Assembly: GCF_003116585.1 (NCBI RefSeq)
Contig: NZ_QEHM01000003.1
Location: forward strand, 854,916-918,915
Length of the DNA stretch: 64,000 nt
Reading direction: 5' to 3'
Origin: Albibacillus kandeliae
GTDB taxonomy: Bacteria; Pseudomonadota; Alphaproteobacteria; Rhodobacterales; Rhodobacteraceae
Part shown: one piece after another, positions 8,270 through 16,684 of the stretch
Layout: each line of letters starts with the position of its first letter
How positions within the stretch are numbered: the stretch's first letter is position 1
The notes under the pieces: model-generated
Told to the model about the DNA's origin: nothing
The model's database searches: none
What the model saw: the letters and a program-made list of their open reading frames with translations, nothing else
Position numbers and translations under genes: made by a program

Positions 8270-9400
8270 GTGACCGCCCAGACAGATTCCGTGGACGAGC
8301 GCACCGGGCTCACCGATACCTTCCAGTCGCGCCGCTATTTCCGCAAGTTCGAGGACATCACCTCTCACCTGGGTCGGGTGGCGGCGGTGATGGAGGCGGA
8401 CGGCACGCTCAGCAAGACCGACGTCAAGGTTCTGACCCGCTACGTCTCGGCCCTGACCTTCACCTTCCGCGCGCTCAGCATGAAATACCTGATGGTCGGG
8501 CGCGACACCGGCCGGTTCTTTGGTTCGCTCATGATCGACACGCGGGACAGCGGGTTCCCGGTGGCGACCGAGCTGATGACGATGGCCAATGACGCCCAGC
8601 AGGCGGCCAGCCATCTGGCCAACATGCCCTCGGCGGAGGCGCTGAAGACCGAGATGGTGCGCACCATCATCGGTGAACGCACGATCCCGACGAAACTCCA
8701 GTTCGCCCTGTCGCAGCGGCTCTATTACGAGGAACTGGCCCGGGGTCAGCTGTTCTGGGTCCAGAATGACCCCGAGTTCCAGTGGCTCGGGGACCTTGGG
8801 CCGGACCGGCGGCGGTTCCTGCTGCACTGGGCGGCCTACGACAGTCAGACAAACCTGCCGGTGATCTACCTGATGGAGGTCGAGGACAGCGGCAAGATCT
8901 CGCTGCCCAAGGACCAGAAACGCTGGCCAGAAGTACAGGCGCACCTGATGGCGCAGGCGCTGGGCGGGCTCAAGCTGCTGACCATCGCCAAGGGGTTCGA
9001 CGAGGATTTCGACGATCTGCACCCGAAACGGCTGCGTCGGCTGCACATCGGCCCGATGTATTCCCATGCCTTCACCCGTCAGCACGGGCCACTGCGGGAG
9101 GTTCTGGAAGATGCCCGCGCCGCCGAGGGCGAGGACTGGGCGCTGGTCTGGACCCTCGAGGAACTGCAAAGCGAGCGGGTCATCTCGGAGCGCTCCGGCT
9201 GGTTCGGGACGGTGGAGCGCGAGGTCTTTGCCCTCGATCCCTTCGCCGGACGCGGGGCCGATACCGGGGCGACCCTGACCGAACGCTCGATCATCCTGCC
9301 GCAGCGCCCGTTCCAGGTGCTGGCCGAGCGCAACCCGCCGGGGTTCGCGGGGGTAAGGAAATTCGTGGTCGGGGAAGGTGGGCGGGTGCTCAGGTACTGA
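8270..9400 (+). CDS. Unknown soluble protein, 376 aa, in AAA+ operon
   Basis: It starts at GTG 8270 with a G-rich Shine-Dalgarno (GGGGGA) just upstream, 192 bases after the coiled-coil gene. There is no signal peptide or membrane helix. The N-terminal half is helical (RRYFRKFEDITSHLGRVAAV); the middle has aromatic-rich strands (QLFWVQNDPEFQWLGDLG, LLHWAAYD, PVIYLMEVEDSG) that suggest a folded ligand-binding or enzymatic domain; the C-terminus ends in VRKFVVGEGGRVLRY. I recognise no family. Its position immediately before the AAA+ gene suggests a dedicated partner or substrate. Confidence 0.75.
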   Translation: MTAQTDSVDERTGLTDTFQSRRYFRKFEDITSHLGRVAAVMEADGTLSKTDVKVLTRYVSALTFTFRALSMKYLMVGRDTGRFFGSLMIDTRDSGFPVATELMTMANDAQQAASHLANMPSAEALKTEMVRTIIGERTIPTKLQFALSQRLYYEELARGQLFWVQNDPEFQWLGDLGPDRRRFLLHWAAYDSQTNLPVIYLMEVEDSGKISLPKDQKRWPEVQAHLMAQALGGLKLLTIAKGFDEDFDDLHPKRLRRLHIGPMYSHAFTRQHGPLREVLEDARAAEGEDWALVWTLEELQSERVISERSGWFGTVEREVFALDPFAGRGADTGATLTERSIILPQRPFQVLAERNPPGFAGVRKFVVGEGGRVLRY

Positions 9401-9425
9401 GGGGACGCAGTCCGATCCGAAGAAC

Positions 9426-9455
9426 GCCTTCGGCGAGAGTATTTGGAGAGAAAAG
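9426..9455 (+). repeat. Short intergenic motif, copy 1
   Basis: GCCTTCGGCGAGAGTATTT followed by an A/G-rich tail (GGAGAGAAAAG) sits in the 75-base gap before the AAA+ gene. The same 19 bases with a similar tail recur at 43364-43396 before recF, and a degenerate version lies at 30198-30228. It is an intergenic, not coding, element. Confidence 0.6.
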
Positions 9456-9475
9456 ATTATGGGAGCGCGCGCGAA

Positions 9476-11413
9476 ATGAGCCTGACATCGGACCAGATGG
9501 AGTTGCGCGAGGAGGATATCCGCAAGCACTACGCGGCGGCGGCGGCCATGCTGGACGGCTTCGATCACACCCCCCGCATCGGCAAGCCCGTGGCCGAGGC
9601 ACCGGTGGCCGAGCGTTCACCCGGGATCGGCAGCCACCGGCGGTTCCGGTCCACCACGCCGGGTCTGGTGACCCGCTCCACGGCGCGGCCCGAGGGTGTG
9701 CGTCTGTTGGAGCGGATCGAGGCGGCCGATGAGGGCGATCCGATCACCTCGCCCTCGCAGGCGGTGGTGATGAACAGCCTGCGCCGCGCGCTGGCGATCG
9801 CGATGGCGCTGACCGATACCTTTGGCGCGGCGACGCCGCTGGCTGATTTGAAGCGCGCGAACCTCGCCGGTGACCTGCCCGCCGCGCGCCGGACGGAGTT
9901 CTCCGAACTGCTGGCAGCCGAGGCGCTGATCGCGCTCCATGTCTATGGCAATGCCGTCGCCTACCTGCTGTCGTCACATGCCAGCGATGTGACGGTCGAG
10001 GTGGGCGAGTCACAGGAAGTGCTGACCGACAACGGGCAGCTGGCGCTGCACGGGGTTCTATGGGAGTTGGACCAGGTGATCGCCGCCCACGCGGGCGACG
10101 ACGCGCGGCTGGTGGCTTGCGTCGCGGCCCATGCAGAGCAGGTGATGGAGAAGGCGGCCCTGCGCGCCCAGAGTGCCGCGCACCTCGGCGCCTTTAGTGG
10201 CGCAACCTGGCGGGTGGAGGCGGACGACCTGACCATCCGGGGGTTCACCCCGGCGTCGAAGGCAAAGTCGACCACGCTGACCATGACCTTCAAGAAACCG
10301 AACGAGGTGGTCGGCAACCACATTGCCAAGTACCAGGCGATGAAGCTCTCGAAGATGCTGATGGCCTATGATTTCGACCGCAGGCTGAACCCCTTTGCCG
10401 AGCTGGGCGGCTTCATCTTCACCTTCATGGGCGACGGCAAGCCGGGGACGGGCAAGACCACCCTGATCCAGATGATGGCAGGGCTGATCAATGACTACTG
10501 CGCGGTGGCGCGGTATCCGTTCCGCTACCAGAACCTGAGTACCGAGAACATCGACAGCTACCAGGGCAAATCGGGGCAGAACGCCAAGGCCTTTATCAAC
10601 ACCATCATCGACCCGAACGTGATCGGCTTCGGCACCATCGACGACATCGACCAGCTTGCGGGCAAGCGCGGTGACCGGCAGTCCTCGGCCGGGCAACTGG
10701 AGATCACCGCCGTGCTGATGGAGAGCTTTGCCGGGGCCAATACCGTGGTGCGGGGCAACTGTACCTTCGGCATGTTCTCGAACTACCCCGAGAACGTGGA
10801 CGACGCCCTGCGTCAAAGGGCCGGGGCGCGGTTCCTTGTCGACGGGCCGCAGACGCGGGAGGACTACATCGACATTCTCGCCCTGCTGATGGGCAAGAAC
10901 CACGCGATCCCGCTGGGGGCGCACGAGCTGTTCTCGGCTCAGGAAATCAAGAAGGCAGTGGCCGCGAGCTTCGAGAGCCATTCGCGGCCGCACGAGGCGG
11001 GGCTGATGGAGGTCTTTGACCGGGTCCATGCGCAGGTGGGAGAACTCGACACCATCGCCAAGATGGGCACTTACCTGAAGGCGATCCAGCAGGCGGACGA
11101 GCGATTTACGGGCCGCGCGATCAAGAACATCACCGACGCGGTGAAGGTGCGCGCGATGGATTTCGAGCTTCCGGACGAGTGGATGGAGAACCCCGAGCTG
11201 TTCCTGTTCCGCGACTACGAGACCAAGAAGGCGATGATCGCCGACCTGCGGGTGCCGATCACGCCAGAGATGGTGATTCAGGAGATCAACCGCTACGCCG
11301 ATTCCGAGTTCCGCTATGCCGACAAGTCGGACGAGGTGGCGATTGACGCCATGGTGCGCGACTTCGGGCGCCAGGAAGAGGCAAAGCGGCGGTATCTGGA
11401 GGAGCGGGGGTGA
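9476..11413 (+). CDS. AAA+ ATPase of unknown system, 645 aa
   Basis: The first ~300 residues have no recognised domain. An AAA+ module follows: Walker A GKPGTGKTT at 321-329, Walker B region TIDDID with Asp389/Asp390/Asp392, a sensor-1 Asn436 in FSNYPEN, and arginine-finger candidates Arg446, Arg448 and Arg452 in LRQRAGAR. The usual Walker B Glu is replaced by Asp. A helical lid and C-terminal helices follow. The start at 9476 has GGGAG ten bases upstream; an upstream TTG (9443) overlaps the intergenic repeat and is less likely. The stop overlaps the next gene (GTGA), so the two are translationally coupled. It is expected to be the energy-using core of this operon; the substrate is unknown. 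Confidence 0.85.
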   Translation: MSLTSDQMELREEDIRKHYAAAAAMLDGFDHTPRIGKPVAEAPVAERSPGIGSHRRFRSTTPGLVTRSTARPEGVRLLERIEAADEGDPITSPSQAVVMNSLRRALAIAMALTDTFGAATPLADLKRANLAGDLPAARRTEFSELLAAEALIALHVYGNAVAYLLSSHASDVTVEVGESQEVLTDNGQLALHGVLWELDQVIAAHAGDDARLVACVAAHAEQVMEKAALRAQSAAHLGAFSGATWRVEADDLTIRGFTPASKAKSTTLTMTFKKPNEVVGNHIAKYQAMKLSKMLMAYDFDRRLNPFAELGGFIFTFMGDGKPGTGKTTLIQMMAGLINDYCAVARYPFRYQNLSTENIDSYQGKSGQNAKAFINTIIDPNVIGFGTIDDIDQLAGKRGDRQSSAGQLEITAVLMESFAGANTVVRGNCTFGMFSNYPENVDDALRQRAGARFLVDGPQTREDYIDILALLMGKNHAIPLGAHELFSAQEIKKAVAASFESHSRPHEAGLMEVFDRVHAQVGELDTIAKMGTYLKAIQQADERFTGRAIKNITDAVKVRAMDFELPDEWMENPELFLFRDYETKKAMIADLRVPITPEMVIQEINRYADSEFRYADKSDEVAIDAMVRDFGRQEEAKRRYLEERG

Positions 11414-11712
11414 GCATCTACGCCTACTGGGTCAGCTTCATTCTTGTTGCTGCTGTCCTTGCGGAAGCGGTCGTACGGGTCCGCCCTTGGGGGCGCTGGA
11501 GCTGGCTGACCCGATCTCTGGTCATCTGCCTTCTGCTGACAGGGCTGGTTGCCCTGATCCTGAGCCTTGTCGGGGTAACGGGAACCATGGGCGATCATCC
11601 CCTCCTGGCAAATCTCGCGTCCATCTGCACGATGGTCGTTCTGGGTGTCCCGTGGCTTCTCGCGACCTTTCAGCGGCGCTGGAAGGAGGGGGATAGCCAT
11701 GGTGCTCAATAA
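11410..11712 (+). CDS. Small membrane protein, three helices, 100 aa
   Basis: GTG start at 11410 overlaps the AAA+ stop by four bases, with GGAGGAG upstream. Three hydrophobic segments are visible at about 4-22, 34-55 and 64-85, separated by short charged loops (RVRPWGRW; GTMGDHPLL), with a basic cytosolic-type tail (FQRRWKEGDSHG). No family is recognised. Coupling to the AAA+ gene suggests it anchors or partners that ATPase at the inner membrane. Confidence 0.7.
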   Translation: MSIYAYWVSFILVAAVLAEAVVRVRPWGRWSWLTRSLVICLLLTGLVALILSLVGVTGTMGDHPLLANLASICTMVVLGVPWLLATFQRRWKEGDSHGAQ

Positions 11713-11821
11713 CGTCCTTCCCATGGTCCTTCTGACACCCTGCTTGCTCACCGGGAGTACACCAACCCAGCCCGCGAACAGGGATCGGACCGGTCACGCT
11801 TCCGAAGGAGAGACCAAATGA
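11699..11821 (+). CDS. Probable 40-aa small protein inside the operon
   Basis: The ATG at 11699 follows an unusually strong Shine-Dalgarno (AAGGAGG, about 11683-11690), overlaps the end of the three-helix gene in another frame, and its TGA overlaps the ATG of the next gene (ATGA at 11818-11821). This chain of overlaps is what a genuine operon member shows. The peptide has a hydrophobic N-terminus (MVLNNVLPMVLLTPCLLTG) with one Cys at position 15, then a polar tail. It could be a small lipoprotein or membrane peptide, but TPC is not a standard lipobox. The alternative is a non-functional frame. Confidence 0.5.
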   Translation: MVLNNVLPMVLLTPCLLTGSTPTQPANRDRTGHASEGETK

Positions 11822-13176
11822 AACGCCTCATCGAAAAGGGCCTGATGTTCGGCAACCTCTACCGCGTCACCGGCGCGGCGATGGTGGAGCGGTACAATCG
11901 CGCGCTGGAACATCTGACGGGTCGCCGCACGGGGCTGACCGACTTCCATATCGATCTCTCGGGATACTCGCCGGAGGTGGGCGACGAATTCGACGATGAC
12001 CTCTACCTCAACCACCGGGGGGTGAACCGGCAGTTCATCCTGCTCTCGACCGACCAGAAGCGCTGCCCGCTGCTGAACGTCAAGTTCTCGACCAGCCGCG
12101 AAATCCTGAAGCGGTTCATCACCGAAAACGAGGCGCAGCTTTTCGCGCTGACGGCGACAGATGCGGTGGCAGGCGAGATGGTGAACTCGGTCTTCGATGT
12201 GTCGACGCCTGCGCGACTGTTCGATGTCGGGCAGGTCGAGATCGAGGCTGACACCACCACCGGTACCATTGCCCACGCGGAAAAGCTGCATGGGCTGGTC
12301 GAGCGATTCCGACGCGAGGAGGATGGCTGGTTCGATGACGTTCTGATTGCCGAGATGATCGGGCTGGCGCAGAAATCGGGCGATATCACCCGCAACCCGG
12401 TGCGGCTGGAGCATCGCAGCTACAGCCAACCGGATTTCTGGACCGCGCATTTCGGCGGGGCCTACCTGTTCCAGTCGGTCGCGCATCCGGCGCTGATTGC
12501 CTGCGGCGACAAGGAGGTGTTCCGCGACGTACCGATCCCCAAGGTGTTCGATCTGACCGAGCGCAACCGAATCGCGCGGTTCTTCGAACTGAACGGGCTG
12601 GTCGAGCCGGTGGTCAAGGCGCGGGGTGTCGATGCGGCTGCGATCCTGCGGCAGAAGATGGACTTCATCGTGGTGGATGCGGCGGCGGACCTTGGACTGG
12701 ACCTCGCCGGGCGGTCCCGCGCGGACCTGCGGCGGCTGGCGCGTGATCAGGTCGACCGGCTGCCGGACGCCTACCACGGGCTGCGCGACCTCGTGCGCTG
12801 GGCCGAGGCAGGCGGGCGCTGGCCCCGGATCGATTCCGACGATGCGGCCTATTTCTACTCGCTCAGGGCAGCCGATACGCCCTGGAAGGATCTGGTCAAC
12901 ATGCTGCTGGCGGAGCTTGCGCCGCTCGACATCCGCCAGCTTTTCATCTGTCACAAGGAGCTGTTCTATCAGCTCTACCGGGGCTGGCCCGATGCCAAGC
13001 GATCCTTTGTCGCCGACTTCCTCGCGCGGGAGTATCAGGTGGACAAGGCAGGCGCCCGCGCGGCGCTGTTTGGGAGCGAGCCGGACATGGCCAACCGGAT
13101 GCCATCGGCGCCGGTCAAGGACCCAGTACAGGAGATCGTCCGCAGGGTTGGTCCCTGGGGCGCGGTACGGAGGTAG
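11818..13176 (+). CDS. Unknown soluble protein, 452 aa, in AAA+ operon
   Basis: The ATG at 11818 has AAGGAG upstream and overlaps the stop of the small ORF. The sequence is mixed alpha/beta without signal peptide or membrane helices. Features include an N-terminal MKRLIEKGLMFGNLYRVTG, an Asp-rich stretch (GDEFDDDLYLNHRG), an internal DFWTAHFGGAYLFQS block and a helical C-terminal third (DIRQLFICHKELFYQLYRGW). I recognise no catalytic motif or named family. Its size and position between small membrane genes suggest it belongs to the same complex or pathway as the AAA+ protein. Confidence 0.75.
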   Translation: MKRLIEKGLMFGNLYRVTGAAMVERYNRALEHLTGRRTGLTDFHIDLSGYSPEVGDEFDDDLYLNHRGVNRQFILLSTDQKRCPLLNVKFSTSREILKRFITENEAQLFALTATDAVAGEMVNSVFDVSTPARLFDVGQVEIEADTTTGTIAHAEKLHGLVERFRREEDGWFDDVLIAEMIGLAQKSGDITRNPVRLEHRSYSQPDFWTAHFGGAYLFQSVAHPALIACGDKEVFRDVPIPKVFDLTERNRIARFFELNGLVEPVVKARGVDAAAILRQKMDFIVVDAAADLGLDLAGRSRADLRRLARDQVDRLPDAYHGLRDLVRWAEAGGRWPRIDSDDAAYFYSLRAADTPWKDLVNMLLAELAPLDIRQLFICHKELFYQLYRGWPDAKRSFVADFLAREYQVDKAGARAALFGSEPDMANRMPSAPVKDPVQEIVRRVGPWGAVRR

Positions 13177-13179
13177 CAC

Positions 13180-13455
13180 ATGGGGTTTGTCCGTCTCGTC
13201 ATATTCGGGTTCATCTTCATGACCGGGGCCTACCTGCTGATCTCGGTCTATTCCCGCTCGGTGCGGCGGGAAAAGCTTGAAAAGCACTGGGCAGAGGTGC
13301 ATCCCAACGGTGGCGATCCGATGGCCCGCGAAACCTTCATCGAGCTCGGCATGAAGGATTACCAGTCCAGTCTCCGCCGCAAGCTGATCCTGCTTGTCTA
13401 CGTGCTCCCGGTCATTCTGATCGCGACGATCCACTTCATTACGACTTACACCTGA
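13180..13455 (+). CDS. Small membrane protein, two helices, 91 aa
   Basis: It begins four bases after the previous stop, with GGAGG upstream. Two hydrophobic segments at about 3-23 and 67-88 flank a charged central region of roughly 40 residues (SRSVRREKLEKHWAEVHPNG). It ends ATIHFITTYT. The basic residues right after the first helix predict that the central region is cytosolic, where it could contact the soluble operon proteins. No family recognised. Confidence 0.7.
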   Translation: MGFVRLVIFGFIFMTGAYLLISVYSRSVRREKLEKHWAEVHPNGGDPMARETFIELGMKDYQSSLRRKLILLVYVLPVILIATIHFITTYT

Positions 13456-13472
13456 CTACCCGAGGAGCGCCC

Positions 13473-14147
13473 ATGCGCCGCATCATCACCACACTGAAAG
13501 TCATCGTCTTCGTGCTGTTCGCGGGGCTTCTGCACTATGTCCTGCCCCAGCACGACATCGCGCGTGTCACCTCGACCGAGGTGATCCGGACGGATTTCAA
13601 CTGGCTGAACAAGATCTTCTATGCACAGGCCGACAGCGGCGCCTCACAGCTGGTCACGCGCGACCTGCGGCTGATCAACACCGAGAAGCAGAAGACATGG
13701 CTGCTCGGCTTCCTGCCGCGCGACTCGACCAGGGTCATGGTCTACCGCAACGAGGACACCGGCTGGATCTGGCCGCCCTACTTCAAGTTCGACAGCTCGG
13801 ACCTGCAGGCGCAGGCAGCGGCGAACATCAGCCCGGCGAAAGACCAGTGGGTGGTGATCACCCACTACGGCTGGCGCAACAAGTACCTGTCGATCTACCC
13901 CAACGCCATCGGCATCCGCCCGATCGAGGGCCCGAACGTCACCGTGATCCCCTGGTTCAATATCGGCTTCTTCCTCTTCCTGCTGATCGCCTGGGCCTTC
14001 CTACGGGCGGCGTGGCGACAGTTCCGCGAACGCACCATCGACCCGGCGCTGAAGGACGCGGGCGAGAAGTGGGATTCGGTCGAGGGGAACATGGCCGAAC
14101 GCCGGGGCCGGTTCTCGCGCTGGCTGGATACCTGGAAGAAGAAATGA
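13473..14147 (+). CDS. DUF1523-like membrane protein, 224 aa
   Basis: An N-terminal anchor helix (about 8-24) is followed by an extracytoplasmic-looking domain with YRNEDTGWIWPPYFKFDSSD and THYGWRNKYLSIYPNA, which matches the conserved core I know for DUF1523. A second helix near 163-182 (FNIGFFLFLLIAWAFL) precedes a basic cytosolic tail. DUF1523 has no known function. It is the last gene before a strong terminator and closes the AAA+ operon. A potential periplasmic sensor or stalk role is only inferred from topology. Confidence 0.75.
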   Translation: MRRIITTLKVIVFVLFAGLLHYVLPQHDIARVTSTEVIRTDFNWLNKIFYAQADSGASQLVTRDLRLINTEKQKTWLLGFLPRDSTRVMVYRNEDTGWIWPPYFKFDSSDLQAQAAANISPAKDQWVVITHYGWRNKYLSIYPNAIGIRPIEGPNVTVIPWFNIGFFLFLLIAWAFLRAAWRQFRERTIDPALKDAGEKWDSVEGNMAERRGRFSRWLDTWKKK

Positions 14148-14256
14148 ATTATTTTCAAACCGATGGAACTTGCTGAGAGCTGTGTCGTTAACATGATGTG
14201 ACCCGAGCGCATGTGTGCTCTGTCATTCGTCCCCCGCAGGGCTTTTCGCCCGCATC

Positions 14257-14298
14257 TGCGCCTGCTCCTGCCCCAAGGAGCGGGCGCATTTCTTTTTC
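14257..14298 (+). terminator. Rho-independent terminator of the AAA+ operon
   Basis: A 13-bp stem with a single G-T pair (14257-14269 with 14276-14288; loop GCCCCA) is followed by TTTCTTTTTC. It lies about 110 bases after the DUF1523 gene and defines the 3' end of the unknown operon. Confidence 0.85.
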
Positions 14299-14311
14299 AG
14301 CCCCCGGAAAC

Positions 14312-14338
14312 GAAAAACGCGGGGCCGGGGCCCCGCGT
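14312..14338 (-). terminator. Rho-independent terminator of the substrate-binding protein gene
   Basis: Arms ACGCGGGGCC (14317-14326) and GGCCCCGCGT (14329-14338) pair perfectly. Read on the minus strand, the stem is followed by TTTTTCG, downstream of the stop at 14365. Confidence 0.8.
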
Positions 14339-14364
14339 CGATTGTCTTGATCCAAGAGGGAGAG

Positions 14365-15843
14365 TTATTCCCAGGACACGCCGGTCAGGTCTGCCGCTTG
14401 CGTCGGGGCGTCTTTCCAGAGGCCCTTGATCCCGGCCTTGGCGACGGTGAACACCGGCAGTTCGAACAGGTAGCCGACCACGTAGTCCTTGGCGATCATG
14501 GTCTGGGCTTCCTTCAGGATCTCGGTCCGCCCGTCGGGGTCAGTGGTCTGATCCAGCTTGGTCATCAGGTCCTGGAACGGCTTGCTGTCGTACTGGAAGT
14601 AGTAGTCAGGCCGCGCAAAGACGCCGATGTCCATCGGCTCGGTGTGGCTGATCACGGTCAGGCCGAAGTTCTTGCCCTTGAACACCGACTCGAGCCACTG
14701 GGCCCATTCCACGTTGATGATCTCGGTCTTGATGCCGACGGCTGCCAGCTGGGCCGCGATGATCTCTCCGCCACGACGTGCGTAGGACGGGGGCGGCAGG
14801 TAGAGCGTGGTCGAGAAGCCATCGGCGAGGCCGGCTTCGGCCAGCAGCGCCTTGGATTTCTCGGGATCATACTCGGACAGCGAGGTCAGGTCGACATAGG
14901 CCGGGTTGTGCGGCGCAAAGAAGGTGCCGATGGGCGTGCCGTAGCCGAACATGGCGCCGTCGATGATCGCCTGGCGGTCGATGGCATGGGCCACGGCCTC
15001 GCGCACGCGGATATCGTCAAACGGCTTTTCCTTGTTGTTGATCGAGAGGATCGTCTCGCCTTCGGTGTTGCCGATCAGGACCTGGAACCGCGGATCCGCC
15101 TCGAACTGCGGCAGGTTCTCGGGCGCCGGGAAGCCGGCGAAGACGTCGATGTCCTCGGCCATCATCGCGGCAAAGGCAGCAGTGGGGTCAGAGATGAACT
15201 TGAAGGTCGCCTTGTCGATACTGGCGGGGGTGCCCCAGTAGTCCGGATTCTTCTCCATCTGGATGCTGTCGCCCTGCGTCCAGCTCACGAATTTGAAGGC
15301 GCCGGTGCCGATCGGGGTGGTCTTGATGTTCTCGATGCTCTCGGGCGCGACGATCACGGCATCGCCCCAGGCCATGTTGAAGAGGAAAGAGCCGTTCGGC
15401 TGCTTCAGTGTCACCTTCACGGTCAGCGGATCCACCACTTCGACGGTGTCGATCCCGGCGAACAGGGCCTTCTGGGCGTTCACGCTGTCATCGGCGCGGG
15501 CACGGTCGAGGCTGAACTTGACGTCTTCGCCGTCCATCGTGGTGCCGTCGTGGAACTTCACGCCGTCATGCAGGTGGAAGGTGTAGGTCAGGCCGTCCTC
15601 GGAGATGTCCCAGCTCTCGGCGAGTCCCGGGATAACCGAGCCGTCGGAGGCGAAGCGGGTCAGGCCCTCGAAGATGTTGGCATAGGTGACGGTGTCGATG
15701 GCGCCGGCGGCCGCGCTGGTGGGATCCAGGTGCGGCGGCTCGAGCTGCACGGCGACGGTGAGGCTGGTTTGCGCCTGTGCCGCGCCAAGCCCGGAGGCTA
15801 GCGCGAGGGCACTGGCAAACACCAGTTTGCTGAATTTGGACAT
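14365..15843 (-). CDS. ABC transporter substrate-binding protein, peptide/nickel family 5, 492 aa
   Basis: This is a periplasmic binding protein for peptide-like or other solutes. A signal peptide (about 1-25, MSKFSKLVFASALALASG, AxA site AAQAQ) is followed by the family-5 layout: LEPPHLDPTSAA, YANIFEGLTRF, SWDISEDGLTYTFHLHDGVKFHDG, and PIGTGAFKFVSW. The start at 15843 has GGGGAG upstream; an ATG five codons earlier is weaker. No permease or ATPase genes lie beside it, so it either uses a transporter encoded elsewhere or has become an orphan. The ligand cannot be read from sequence. Confidence 0.88.
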   Translation of the reverse strand: MSKFSKLVFASALALASGLGAAQAQTSLTVAVQLEPPHLDPTSAAAGAIDTVTYANIFEGLTRFASDGSVIPGLAESWDISEDGLTYTFHLHDGVKFHDGTTMDGEDVKFSLDRARADDSVNAQKALFAGIDTVEVVDPLTVKVTLKQPNGSFLFNMAWGDAVIVAPESIENIKTTPIGTGAFKFVSWTQGDSIQMEKNPDYWGTPASIDKATFKFISDPTAAFAAMMAEDIDVFAGFPAPENLPQFEADPRFQVLIGNTEGETILSINNKEKPFDDIRVREAVAHAIDRQAIIDGAMFGYGTPIGTFFAPHNPAYVDLTSLSEYDPEKSKALLAEAGLADGFSTTLYLPPPSYARRGGEIIAAQLAAVGIKTEIINVEWAQWLESVFKGKNFGLTVISHTEPMDIGVFARPDYYFQYDSKPFQDLMTKLDQTTDPDGRTEILKEAQTMIAKDYVVGYLFELPVFTVAKAGIKGLWKDAPTQAADLTGVSWE

Positions 15844-15993
15844 TTCGATGCTCCCCATCGGTTGATTGAGGCCGGTGGCCGGCCCGGGACGTAGCGGCAG
15901 TCTTGGCAGTATTTTGGGCGATTACAAGAGCTTGAAACGGGCTCTGGCCCGTCGGAACGCGATGCGCCCGGAATCTGACTGTCCGGTGAGAGC

Positions 15994-16578
15994 CTAGCAG
16001 CCGGCCGCGCGGGAGCGATAGCTGTTTTGCGCCCCGGCGAAGCTGGGGCCAAGGATACGTTCGGCATGCTCGCGCAGGTAGATCTTGATCCACGGCGCGT
16101 AGTTTTCCGGGTGCAACGCGATGTCCTCGCGCAGCCGGTCATAGGGCCTCCAGCGCGTTTCCATCACTTCGGCGGGGTCGGGCGACACGGCAGGCCGCGA
16201 AGGGACGAAGGCGACGAACACGTCGACGAGCTCGTGCTCGACCATGCCGTTGCCCACCTCGGCGCGGTATTCCAGCGTCTCGCGAAACTCGGGAACGATG
16301 CCGGTGATGCCCAGTTCCTGCTCCAGTCGCCGAACGGCGCAATCCGCTGTCTCTTCGCCCCAATGCGGGTGGGTGCAGCAGGTGTTCGCCCAGAGTCCGG
16401 GGGTGTGATACTTCTCCAGCGCCCGGCGCTGCATCAGGATGCTCTCCCCTTCGATCAGGAACACCGAGACCGCGCGGTGCCGCAGGCCGAGGCGATGCAC
16501 CTCCAGCTTGTCGGCTGGCTGCAGGCGGCCATCGACCCAAGCGGGGATCATCGTGCCATCTGATCGGGGGCTGTTCAT
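15994..16578 (-). CDS. idi: Isopentenyl-diphosphate delta-isomerase, type 1, 194 aa
   Basis: It interconverts isopentenyl and dimethylallyl diphosphate, the C5 units for quinones, carotenoids and bacteriochlorophyll-type pigments. Nudix-like fold with the active-site segment WANTCCTHPHWGE (Cys67/Cys68, His70), ELGI of the Nudix-like helix, and the acidic motif VEHELVDVF. It closely resembles Rhodobacter Idi in the MIPAWVDGRL start; the ATG at 16551 (MIPAW) is an alternative to the chosen 16578. Neither start has a strong Shine-Dalgarno. Confidence 0.9.
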   Translation of the reverse strand: MNSPRSDGTMIPAWVDGRLQPADKLEVHRLGLRHRAVSVFLIEGESILMQRRALEKYHTPGLWANTCCTHPHWGEETADCAVRRLEQELGITGIVPEFRETLEYRAEVGNGMVEHELVDVFVAFVPSRPAVSPDPAEVMETRWRPYDRLREDIALHPENYAPWIKIYLREHAERILGPSFAGAQNSYRSRAAGC

Positions 16579-16648
16579 TCGGGTCTCGGACGGGTGAGCG
16601 ATGGGGCGTCAACCTATCGCGGATCGTGCCGCCGGGAAAGCCGAAAGG

Positions 16649-16677
16649 AAGGTTCGCGCCATCCGTGCGCGAACCTT
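16649..16677 (-). terminator. Hairpin terminator after peroxiredoxin gene
   Basis: AAGGTTCGCGC (16649-16659) pairs perfectly with GCGCGAACCTT (16667-16677) around a 7-base loop. It lies 8 bases beyond the minus-strand stop of the peroxiredoxin gene. Confidence 0.7.
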
Positions 16678-16684
16678 CGCGGTC

